Source: Thermoanaerobaculia bacterium
Lineage (GTDB): Bacteria > Acidobacteriota > Thermoanaerobaculia > Multivoradales > J023
NCBI GenBank assembly: GCA_030431255.1
Contig: JAUIJL010000002.1
Span: 372,001-436,000 of the forward strand
Direction: 5' to 3'
DNA: 64,000 nt
The notes under the pieces are model-generated. The model was not told the origin of the DNA and made no database searches. It saw only the letters and a program-made list of their open reading frames with translations. Below, in pieces: positions 52,792 through 60,878 of the stretch (positions are counted from its first letter, which is position 1; every line of letters begins with the position of its first letter). The translations under genes and the position numbers were made by a program.

Positions 52792-53499
52792 TCAAAAGCA
52801 GGCGCAGGTATTGAAGCCAAAGACCTCTTCCTCTACACAAAGCGCTTGGAAGGTTACGGTCTCACCCAAGAACCTACAGGCGTTGACACAGTTCGGTCCG
52901 CCGCAACCTCCAACTGCCCAGGTATCGCAGTCGTCGAAGATATCCAAGGTACAAGAGCCGGGCAGAGTGTTCTTACCCAACGAGATCTGATGGGGCTTGA
53001 TGCGCGACGCGGCGGCGTGCAAGTTGATTCCGATCTCCACTCCGGAGGGCAGAGTCGTGAATCCTCTCAACACCGTATCGCCGCAGACCGCGCTCTCTGC
53101 CCGTGCCAGAATCTGCTCGAAGGATGCTGCGGATTTATCTTGCCCTCGCTTCACGGCTTGACTCCGCCCCGTAGAAGGTCGGATGAGAAACTTCTCCACC
53201 AGCTCCAAGTCGAGGGTACCGACCTCCGACCATCCGCGGTCGAAGTCGTCCTGATTAGCGAATGCCAGGCTGACCCGATAGACATCTCCATGTTTATCCC
53301 TCAGGGTCTTTTTCAGCTCAACTCGGATTTCGCCACTGGCTTTGACCGTCAGATCCCCGGCCTGCTCAGCTTCGACGGTGAAACGAGCGACATCTTTGTC
53401 ACCGGAGAAGTCCTGGGCAACGGCGGTACCGGCTAGGGTCGACATGACGGCGACCGCGGCGATTCCACAGGACAGACGGATGTGCGGGAACAATTTCAT
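52792..53499 (-). CDS. Cysteine-rich secreted protein B (paralog)
   Basis: The start ATG at 53499 with GGAG 8 bases upstream. Signal peptide LSCGIAAVAVMSTLAGTAVA. Same layout as the downstream paralog: SGEIRVELKKTLRDKHGDVY, ESAVCGDTVLRGFTTLPSGV, NLHAAASRIKPH, FDDCDTWAVGGCGGPNCVNA and a terminal FGFNTCACF. Cysteine positions are conserved between the two, so the C-terminal knot is probably structural. Function unknown. Confidence 0.72.
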   Translation of the reverse strand: MKLFPHIRLSCGIAAVAVMSTLAGTAVAQDFSGDKDVARFTVEAEQAGDLTVKASGEIRVELKKTLRDKHGDVYRVSLAFANQDDFDRGWSEVGTLDLELVEKFLIRPSTGRSQAVKRGQDKSAASFEQILARAESAVCGDTVLRGFTTLPSGVEIGINLHAAASRIKPHQISLGKNTLPGSCTLDIFDDCDTWAVGGCGGPNCVNACRFLGETVTFQALCVEEEVFGFNTCACF

Positions 53500-53734
53500 A
53501 GGGGGTTCTCCTTTTTCCAACGATTTGAAACCAACTTGGACAACGGACACCCAGAATCTCGGCGTTCGTCCGCGGCGCCTCGGTCGAAGCCGAGCTTTTC
53601 TGGCTGTCTTAATGCTTCAGGCGATGCCGTCTTCCAAAACCACCCAAAAAAGTTGAAATTTTTTGGAGGTGGGTCCCCAAAGCGCTCTCGCAGAAGTCTT
53701 ACCGGCCGCAACACAACCTCTATAAACTGAGCCT

Positions 53735-55759
53735 ATGCACGCCGACCATCTACTCCTCGACGCTCTCGTGGTTTTGGCCTCGGCCGTGGCCGTGGTCTTC
53801 GTCTCCGCCCGGCTCCGTGTGCCACCGATCGTGGGTTTGGTGGCGGCCGGCATGCTCGTCGGTCCGTCCGGTTTGGCGCTGGTCCCGGATCCGGAAGAGG
53901 TCGAGCTGTTGGCCGAGATCGGCGTGGTTTTGCTGCTCTTCATCATCGGCCTCGAGCTGTCCGTCGGCCAGCTCAAGGCCCTGGGGCGAACGTTCTTCCA
54001 GGGCGGTTTGGTCCAGGCGGGTGGCACCACGGTGGTCGCGGCCGGTATTGCGCTTTTGTGGGCCGCCTCCGGCCGGGAGGCGTTGTTCGTGGGCATGGTG
54101 GTGGCGCTTTCGAGCACGGCGGTGGTGCTCAAGCTCTACGACCAGCGCCGTGAAACCGCCACGCCGGCGGGACGCGCGGTGCTCGGGGTCCTGCTTTTCC
54201 AAGACTTCCTGATTGTGCCGATGATCGTGCTGACCCCGGTGATCGCGGGCACTGCCGACGCCTCCCCACAGGCCTTGTTGTTGCGTTTCGCCGGCGCCAT
54301 CCTCGCCATCGGCGCGGTGGCGGCGACGGCGGGTTTTGTGATGCCGCGCTTGTTGCATCAGGTCGCACAGCTGAGGGTGAGAGAGCTGTCGGTCTTGGTC
54401 GGCCTGCTGGTGTGCTTGGCCATGGCCTGGTTCACAGGACATCTGGGATTCTCCCTCGCCCTCGGCGCCTTCCTGGCCGGCATCTTGGTTTCGGAAACCG
54501 AATACAGCCATCAGATGATCGCGGACATCGTGCCCTTCCGCGACGTCTTTGCCAGCCTCTTCTTCATGTCCGTGGGCATGTTGGTCGACCTCTCCGCCGC
54601 CCTCGACCGACTACCCCTTCTGCTGGCTTTGACCGCCGGCATCGTGGCGGTCAAAGCCCTGCTGGCGGCCGGCGCGATCCGGGTGGCGGGATATCCCGTG
54701 CGCGTGGCGGTGGTGGGCGGCCTCGGCTTGGCTCAAATCGGCGAGTTCTCCTTCGTGCTGATGGATGTGGGGCGAGCCAACGGCTTGCTGGCCGGCGACG
54801 CTTTTCAGGTGATCCTCGCGGCCTCGGTGCTGACCTTGCTGGCCACGCCTGTGCTGGTGGCCTTCGCGCCCAAAGCGGGAGAGTGGGTCGCGGCTCGGCT
54901 GGGCTCGAATGCCGAGGAGCAAGAGGAGATCCGGAATCTGAAGGACCACGTCATCGTGGTCGGCTTCGGCACCAACGGTCATTTGCTGGCCCGGGTGCTC
55001 GAAGCCGCGCATCTGCGATTCGTGGCCATTGAGCTCAACGCCCAAACCGTGCGGCTGGCGCGCAGCCAGGGTACGCCCATGTTCTATGGCGATGCCACTC
55101 GCCCGGACATCTTGCATCACGCCGGCATCGAGCGAGCCCGGGTGATGGTGGTGGCGATCACGGATCCCCAAGCGGTGGAGCGCATGGTTCGTTTGGCCAA
55201 ATCCCTCAACCCGGACCTGGTGATCATCGTGCGTGCCCGTCAAGTCGCGGAGATCGAAACCCTGCGCCGGGCCGGCGCCGACTCCGTGGTGGCCGAGGAA
55301 TTCGAATCGGCAATCGAGATCTTCACCTTGGTCTTGCAGCGATTCCACGTGCCGCGCAACCTGATCCGCGCCCAAACCCGGCTGCTGCGCGGTGAGGGCT
55401 ATCGCATGCTGCGCTCCGATCACCTCACGACCGACACGTCGGAAGCCGTGCTCCACGCCCTGGAAGCCGGCACCACCGACCTCTACCGCATCGGCCTCGA
55501 ATCCTCGACAATCGGCAAAACCCTGAGGGATCTCGACTTGCGACGGTCGAGCGGGGCCAGTGTCATCGCCGTGGTGCGCGGCGAGCAGTCCATGGTGAGC
55601 CCGCCCGCGGACCTCGCCCTCGAGGCGGGCGACTGCCTCGTGTTGGTGGGAGGACACGCCGAGATCGACGCCGCGTTCGTCCTGCTCGACCGAGCCGGCG
55701 GCACGACGGGCGAGAGCCGAGGTGAAGACGACCCTGAAGGCTCAGCGTCCGAAGCCTGA
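53735..55759 (+). CDS. CPA2-type cation:proton antiporter with TrkA domains
   Basis: A 674-residue KefB/YbaL-like transporter. About twelve membrane helices in the first 390 residues (PPIVGLVAAGMLVGPSGLAL, IGVVLLLFIIGLELSVGQLK, GFSLALGAFLAGILVSETEY). Then a Rossmann RCK/TrkA-N domain (DHVIVVGFGTNGHLLARVLE) and a TrkA-C domain near 560-650 (SVIAVVRGEQSMVSPPADLA). It exchanges K+ or Na+ for protons and is gated by nucleotide binding. Stand-alone gene with its own terminator. Confidence 0.92.
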   Translation: MHADHLLLDALVVLASAVAVVFVSARLRVPPIVGLVAAGMLVGPSGLALVPDPEEVELLAEIGVVLLLFIIGLELSVGQLKALGRTFFQGGLVQAGGTTVVAAGIALLWAASGREALFVGMVVALSSTAVVLKLYDQRRETATPAGRAVLGVLLFQDFLIVPMIVLTPVIAGTADASPQALLLRFAGAILAIGAVAATAGFVMPRLLHQVAQLRVRELSVLVGLLVCLAMAWFTGHLGFSLALGAFLAGILVSETEYSHQMIADIVPFRDVFASLFFMSVGMLVDLSAALDRLPLLLALTAGIVAVKALLAAGAIRVAGYPVRVAVVGGLGLAQIGEFSFVLMDVGRANGLLAGDAFQVILAASVLTLLATPVLVAFAPKAGEWVAARLGSNAEEQEEIRNLKDHVIVVGFGTNGHLLARVLEAAHLRFVAIELNAQTVRLARSQGTPMFYGDATRPDILHHAGIERARVMVVAITDPQAVERMVRLAKSLNPDLVIIVRARQVAEIETLRRAGADSVVAEEFESAIEIFTLVLQRFHVPRNLIRAQTRLLRGEGYRMLRSDHLTTDTSEAVLHALEAGTTDLYRIGLESSTIGKTLRDLDLRRSSGASVIAVVRGEQSMVSPPADLALEAGDCLVLVGGHAEIDAAFVLLDRAGGTTGESRGEDDPEGSASEA

Positions 55760-55782
55760 TCACGTTGCTGCCCCAAAAACTA

Positions 55783-55808
55783 AAACCCGCTTCCGATTAA
55801 GTGGGTTT
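55783..55808 (+). terminator. Intrinsic terminator after the antiporter
   Basis: AAACCCGCTT, six-base loop, AAGTGGGTTT: a 10-bp stem with one G-T pair, followed by a T-rich run. Also positioned to end the leftward TonB-C-like gene. Confidence 0.6.
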
Positions 55809-55824
55809 CTGGTCTGGTTTCTTT

Positions 55825-56493
55825 TCAAAGACCGCCGCGAAAATTTACCTGAACGGTGATCGTCGACCCTTCCCCGAGGCCTCGACGCCATTCGATCGGA
55901 AATCGCACTCCGACCTGAGACTCGAGCGCCGCGTAAACGGCTACGCCCGGTAGGGTCGACTCCATGAGCAGTGGCTTCCGAAGGCCTCCATTTGGGCCGA
56001 TCTCGATCTCGAAAACGACCTTGCCCCTAAGCCTCTGATTCGCAAGGGTGAAGAGCGAAGAGCCGGCGCGGCTCGGCCGTTGGCTGTCGCGTCCCGGCTT
56101 TGGTCGGGCAGTCTTGTCCGGCGGTCGGCTCGGCCGTACCTTGATGGATCGCAGCTTCGCGGCGACCCTAGCATCCACCAGGTCGAGGACGGACTCGGAG
56201 CCCTCGGACTGGAGGTTCAATCCGGCGTGCCACCACCACTCGGCTTTTTCATCCGCTCCGCGGCCCGCTTCGATCAAAGCGCGAAGTCGAACGGCATGCA
56301 TCAGATCACCGCCATCCATCTCGCCCCCAACCGTCACCAACGCGCGAAGCTCCTTGTCGAGCAGACGGCCTGCCTTGCTCCAACGCTCCGCACGGATCAG
56401 GGTCTCGACCTCGTCGAAACGGATCTCGGCATCTAGGGCCGCGGGCACCGCAGAATCGAGCGCTAAGGACAAGCAGACCGCAACGATCAGCAT
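55825..56493 (-). CDS. Exported protein with TonB-C-like domain
   Basis: A 222-residue protein with a short signal (MLIVAVCLSLALDSAVPA), a charged helical middle and a C-terminal TonB-type fold: LRGKVVFEIEIGPNGGLRKP, then PGVAVYAALESQVGVRFPIE and TITVQVNF. It lacks an N-terminal membrane anchor longer than the signal, so it is probably periplasmic rather than a classical TonB. GAGG lies 7 bases before the start, overlapping the small gene upstream by 7 bases. Confidence 0.65.
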   Translation of the reverse strand: MLIVAVCLSLALDSAVPAALDAEIRFDEVETLIRAERWSKAGRLLDKELRALVTVGGEMDGGDLMHAVRLRALIEAGRGADEKAEWWWHAGLNLQSEGSESVLDLVDARVAAKLRSIKVRPSRPPDKTARPKPGRDSQRPSRAGSSLFTLANQRLRGKVVFEIEIGPNGGLRKPLLMESTLPGVAVYAALESQVGVRFPIEWRRGLGEGSTITVQVNFRGGL

Positions 56494-56699
56494 ATGAGGA
56501 CCTCATCGACGAGAAAGAGGGATTCGCCGTTGGACGTGTACGTCCGACGCAGGGTGCAGTATCCCACTCCGCTCACATAAACGGGTACCTCCTGATACTC
56601 AATGAACGGGCCCGCGGCGTGGGCCGGCACCACCCCTCCCGGAACGAAACCCATACAAAGGATAGCCACCACCAAACTTGCAAGAAAAATAGAACGCAT
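56487..56699 (-). CDS. Small secreted protein
   Basis: A 70-residue protein with a signal peptide MRSIFLASLVVAILCMGFVP cleaved near AHAA. The mature peptide has about 40 residues with two cysteines (GYCTLRRTY and terminal LIC). It overlaps the TonB-C-like gene by 7 bases, so the two are coexpressed. Not recognised. Confidence 0.55.
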   Translation of the reverse strand: MRSIFLASLVVAILCMGFVPGGVVPAHAAGPFIEYQEVPVYVSGVGYCTLRRTYTSNGESLFLVDEVLIC

Positions 56700-57434
56700 C
56701 TTTTAATATCTCACGATGATTTCGACGGTAGCGTACAGCTCCGCCAGGGGTCGAGGGATTGCCTCTCGAATATTCGGGATGCGGAGACTTTGTGCCCAGA
56801 TGACGGAATGCGCAACAGCGACGACCGAACGTCAGAGGATCATGACTGAGGAGGAAGACTCCGGGCACGGCAAATCGTCGGCTCACGGCCGAAGGCAAGG
56901 ATGATTAAGCCATGCGAGGTGGTAGGGCTCGGAAGCTGAAACTGTTGGAGAAGACTAAAGCTGGGGAAGCTTGCTGCGAGAGGGGCGAGTGCCAGGTTGC
57001 CGGCCGGTTCGGCCGACAACCCCACTAGGCACGTCAATCGAGGCAGGTTGAGCTGGATAAAACCAAGCTCATGCAAGGCTAAATATAAAAAAGAGTATGG
57101 ACCCTAGCAGGGCGCCATCAACACGCTCTTTTATTAAAGCAAGCGGTGTGCCGGCATGGACAAAGAGATCCAATCTAGGCGACTTTTCTTTGAGAGAGCC
57201 CTATCAAGAAGACGTAAGTCGCTTCTTTCACTCGGTTTGCTGCGGAAAGAAAACCCCAAATATTCTTGGAACGGCGCTCGCTGAGATGGACATCTGAATG
57301 AAAGAGCGGCGAAACCGGCCCTGGATTATCAGACCTGAATATCCGCGGTTCTCAGAAATGAGAATGACCCGAGCCGCGCGCGGGCAGCTCGGGCCGATTT
57401 GTGAGATCCGGCTCACTCATTGGTGAGCTGTCCG
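56700..57434. other. Non-coding or unresolved stretch
   Basis: No convincing gene in about 735 bases. Short ORFs lack ribosome-binding sites and protein-like composition. A hairpin AAAAGAG...CTCTTTT (about 57086-57134, one mismatch, one G-T pair) could terminate transcription on either strand. GC is visibly lower than the flanking genes. Confidence 0.4.
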
Positions 57435-60400
57435 TCAGTTGGACGGGCGGGACCGCGATGGCGTCCAGGGCGCGCCGTCGTTGGTCAAGCGTTCCTCGAT
57501 GCGCGGAAGACTCTGATTGATCAGAGCATCGAGCTCGGGCAAGAGCGCTTGCAAGGCTTCCGCTGCCTGGGCTTGGCTGGTCCGTTGGGTTTGGGTCGGC
57601 CCCTGGGTGGTCCGCCAATGGCCGTAGACCACCCCAAAGAGCCGGCCGATGATGGAGCTCGGCCCCGCCTCGCTCAGCTTGCCACGCACGGAATTGCCAT
57701 TGAGACGCGTCTCCATGCCGTGCAGCTCGACCTCGAGCCCACGGATGTCCTTGAGCAGCTCGGGCTCGGCACTCGCCGTGTCGATCACAGCCTGGCTCAG
57801 ATGGGACAACCGCTGCCCCGCTTCACCGAGCTGCCGACCGGCGCCCATGGCTCGACGGATGAGATCATGGGTTTCCATTTGGAAGGCGGCGGCTTCTTGC
57901 CAGTCGATAGCCTCCAGACCGGGCAGCAGCTCCACCTCGAAGGGCACCGGATCCGCCAGCGGGGTCATCTCGCCACCGGTCCACCGAGCCAGCTCGACCG
58001 TGAAGGTCCCGGGCCCCGCCAAGGGTCCGAAGGGCGGCGACTCCCACGGCAGATATTCCCGGGGCGGGCTGAGGTCCACGGGCTGGGGCGGCGCGAGCCG
58101 CAGATCCCAAACCGCACGATTCAGGCCTTTGCCGGACGGACCTTCGAGCCGTCGGACCACCTCTCCGGCTTCGTTGCGGACGGTCAGGATCACCTTGGAT
58201 TCTGCCTCCAGGGCTTCTTCCTCCAGGGTCTGCCAACCGGGAAACGCCACGTCGCCCCCCGCCTCTCGAATCTTGCCCTCCTGCTCACGTCGTTCCGCAC
58301 TAGCGCTCTTCGGAGCCTCTTTCAAGTGGTACTGAATCACCGCACCGAACGGCGGATTCGGGGCGAGGAAATAATCCGCTCCCTGGGCCGCTCGGTCCGG
58401 AATCGCCAGGGGCACGGACTCGACGTAGAGCCAGGATCGACGCACGGGAAAGATGAATCCATCCCGATCCAGATTCGAGACCGAGAGATGCCTGAGGGGC
58501 GTGACGTCGTCGAGGATGTAGACCCCGCGCCCGAAGGTGGAAGCCACCAGGTCGTTCTCCCGCGCTTGGAATTCGAGATCCCGGAAGGCGATGGTCGGCA
58601 CGCCGCCCCGCAGCCGGTGCCAGGCATTTCCGCCGTCGACGGTCACGAAGAGACCGAATTCCGTGCCCAGATAGAGCAGATCCTCAGAGACGGGATCCTC
58701 GACGATCGACCAAGCCACGTGATCCTCCGGCAAATCACCGATGATGGACGTCCAGGTTTTGCCGCGATCCTCGGAACGTAAGACCTGAGGTCGAAAATCC
58801 CCCACTTTGTGGCTGGAAAGCACGGCGTAGACCCGATCCTCGTGGTGGTGAGAAGCCTTCAGCTCGTTGACGAAGTGCTCTTTCGGGTTGCCCGGAAAAG
58901 CATCGGCGGCTTGCCACGACTCGCCGCCGTCTTCAGTCACCCGTAGGGATCCGTCGTCGGCGCCGACGTAGATCAGGCCTTCCACCCGGGGGGATTCCGC
59001 GATGGCCGTGGTGGTGCCGTAGAGGGACATGGCGCGGTGATCCCAGAGGGAGTCCACGGACCAGGTGCGATCGTAGAACGACTTCTCGTAGCGCAGCTCA
59101 CCGCGGGTGAGATCGCCGGAAATCGGTGTCCAGGACGAGCCCCGATCGTCGGACCGCCACAGCCGTTGGGAGCCGAAATACAAGCGCGACGATTCATGGG
59201 GGCTGACCAAGAGGGGTGAATCCCAATTCCATCGCTCAGGATCGTCATCGGGAGCGCCTTGGGGTTGGAGGAACAAGAGCTCGCCACTGGGTTTGTCGTA
59301 GCGCACCAGGCTGCCCACCTGCCATTCGCCGTAGAGGGTATTCGGGTCCTCCGGATCGAATTGACAGGCATATCCGTCGGCGCCGATGGGCACGGTCCAA
59401 TCCTGGTTGCGGATGCCGTGCACATTGGCGGTGCGGGACGGCCCGAGCTGGGTGCCGTTGTCTTGGGTGCCCACGGCCACGTGGTAGAACGGAGACGCGT
59501 TGTCCACCGCTACTTTGTAAGTTTGGGTCAACGGCAAGTTGGTGTGGTAGCGCCACGTGGTCCCGTGATCGAAGGTTTCGTAGACGCCGCCGTCGGTGCC
59601 GGCGATCAAATGATTGGGATCCCGAGGGTCAAAGGCCAGGGCATGGTTGTCCGCATGTTGGTCCTTGGCGCCGAGCAGGCGAAAGGTCGCGCCGCCGTCG
59701 TCGGATATCTGAGTCCAGACGTCCATTTGGTAAATGCGATCGAATTGGTGGGGCGATGCGTAGAGCTCTTGGTAGTAGTGTCCACCGGTGCCGCCGCTGG
59801 TGTAGCTCGAACGCTTCTGCCAGCTCTCGCCGGCGTCCGAGGACCGGTACAGGCCTTTGGCCTCCGGCGACGCCTCGATGGTGGCGTAGACCACTGAAGG
59901 TTTTTGCGGAGAGATCGCCAAGCCGATCTTTCCCAGATCCCCGGACGGTAGACCGCCGCCGAGACGCTTCCAACTCTCACCACCGTCGGTGCTTTTGTGG
60001 ATGCCGGAGCCCGGACCACCCGCGAGAAAACCCCAGGTGTGACGGCGACGCTGATACGAGGCCGCGTAGAGAGTGTCGGGATCGGTGGGATCGATTTCCA
60101 GGTCAGTCACCCCGGTGTCTTCATCGATCTCAAGCACCAGATCCCAGGTCTCACCACCATCTTGGGTCCGATACACACCGCGCTCGCCGCCGGAGCTCCA
60201 CAAGGGCCCCTCGGCCGCCACCCACACGATGTTCGGGTCTTCGGGATGCACGACGATCTTGCCGATGTGCTCGGAGTCCTCCAAACCCATCCGGGTCCAG
60301 GTCGAGCCGCCGTCCAGGGAGCGGTAGATTCCATCGCCCCAGCCCACGTGCCGTCCGCTGACGTTCTCACCCGTACCGACCCAAATCACGTTGGGATTCT

Positions 60401-60749
60401 GAGGATCGAGGGTCAAGCAACCGATGCTGTAGGAGCTCTGTTGGTCGAAAATCGGTCGCCAAGTGGTGCCGGCGTTTTCCGTCTTCCAAACGCCACCCGA
60501 GCCGGCCGCCGCGTACCACGTCGACGGCTCGTGGGGGTGGATCGCCAGGTCCGCGATCCGGCCGGACATCAAAGCCGGGCCGATATTTCGAAGGGAGATC
60601 GCCGAAATCACTTCCGAGACCGATGCAGCGGCCGCCTTGGCATCGGCGGTCGAATCGGCGGACTGGGCGGCGTCCAGAGAAATGCCCGGCACGCCACAAA
60701 TCAAAAGACATAGGGCCAAAACACACGAGATCTTACGAATGGGGGGCAT
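57435..60749 (-). CDS. Secreted BNR/VPS10-like repeat protein
   Basis: About 1104 residues from ATG 60749 (GGAGG 10 bases upstream; a start at 60773 is possible). Signal peptide ISCVLALCLLICGVPGISLD. The body is a large propeller with repeated BNR/sortilin signatures: WYAAAGSGGVWKTENAGTTW, YRSLDGGSTWTRMG, KSTDGGESWKRLGG, TEDGGESWQAADAF. After about residue 820 a helical C-terminal domain follows (FQMETHDLIRRAMGAG). Such proteins are called glycosyl hydrolases, but enzymatic activity is not shown. Divergent roles in surface binding or peptide handling are possible. Confidence 0.85.
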   Translation of the reverse strand: MPPIRKISCVLALCLLICGVPGISLDAAQSADSTADAKAAAASVSEVISAISLRNIGPALMSGRIADLAIHPHEPSTWYAAAGSGGVWKTENAGTTWRPIFDQQSSYSIGCLTLDPQNPNVIWVGTGENVSGRHVGWGDGIYRSLDGGSTWTRMGLEDSEHIGKIVVHPEDPNIVWVAAEGPLWSSGGERGVYRTQDGGETWDLVLEIDEDTGVTDLEIDPTDPDTLYAASYQRRRHTWGFLAGGPGSGIHKSTDGGESWKRLGGGLPSGDLGKIGLAISPQKPSVVYATIEASPEAKGLYRSSDAGESWQKRSSYTSGGTGGHYYQELYASPHQFDRIYQMDVWTQISDDGGATFRLLGAKDQHADNHALAFDPRDPNHLIAGTDGGVYETFDHGTTWRYHTNLPLTQTYKVAVDNASPFYHVAVGTQDNGTQLGPSRTANVHGIRNQDWTVPIGADGYACQFDPEDPNTLYGEWQVGSLVRYDKPSGELLFLQPQGAPDDDPERWNWDSPLLVSPHESSRLYFGSQRLWRSDDRGSSWTPISGDLTRGELRYEKSFYDRTWSVDSLWDHRAMSLYGTTTAIAESPRVEGLIYVGADDGSLRVTEDGGESWQAADAFPGNPKEHFVNELKASHHHEDRVYAVLSSHKVGDFRPQVLRSEDRGKTWTSIIGDLPEDHVAWSIVEDPVSEDLLYLGTEFGLFVTVDGGNAWHRLRGGVPTIAFRDLEFQARENDLVASTFGRGVYILDDVTPLRHLSVSNLDRDGFIFPVRRSWLYVESVPLAIPDRAAQGADYFLAPNPPFGAVIQYHLKEAPKSASAERREQEGKIREAGGDVAFPGWQTLEEEALEAESKVILTVRNEAGEVVRRLEGPSGKGLNRAVWDLRLAPPQPVDLSPPREYLPWESPPFGPLAGPGTFTVELARWTGGEMTPLADPVPFEVELLPGLEAIDWQEAAAFQMETHDLIRRAMGAGRQLGEAGQRLSHLSQAVIDTASAEPELLKDIRGLEVELHGMETRLNGNSVRGKLSEAGPSSIIGRLFGVVYGHWRTTQGPTQTQRTSQAQAAEALQALLPELDALINQSLPRIEERLTNDGAPWTPSRSRPSN

Positions 60750-60878
60750 CAAGAAAAAACCTCCATGGGCCACCCCTATCAGTAGGTGGCCGACAATGGT
60801 TAGAGCGGAAAAGCGTCAAAGAACAGACGCCGGGATCATACCCCGAGCGCCTAGTCGCCTTTCATGGAGTCTTTTCTT

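Noticed and set aside
57097-57297. 66-residue plus-strand ORF in the unresolved gap
   Set aside because: No ribosome-binding site and no recognisable sequence; starts inside the predicted hairpin.
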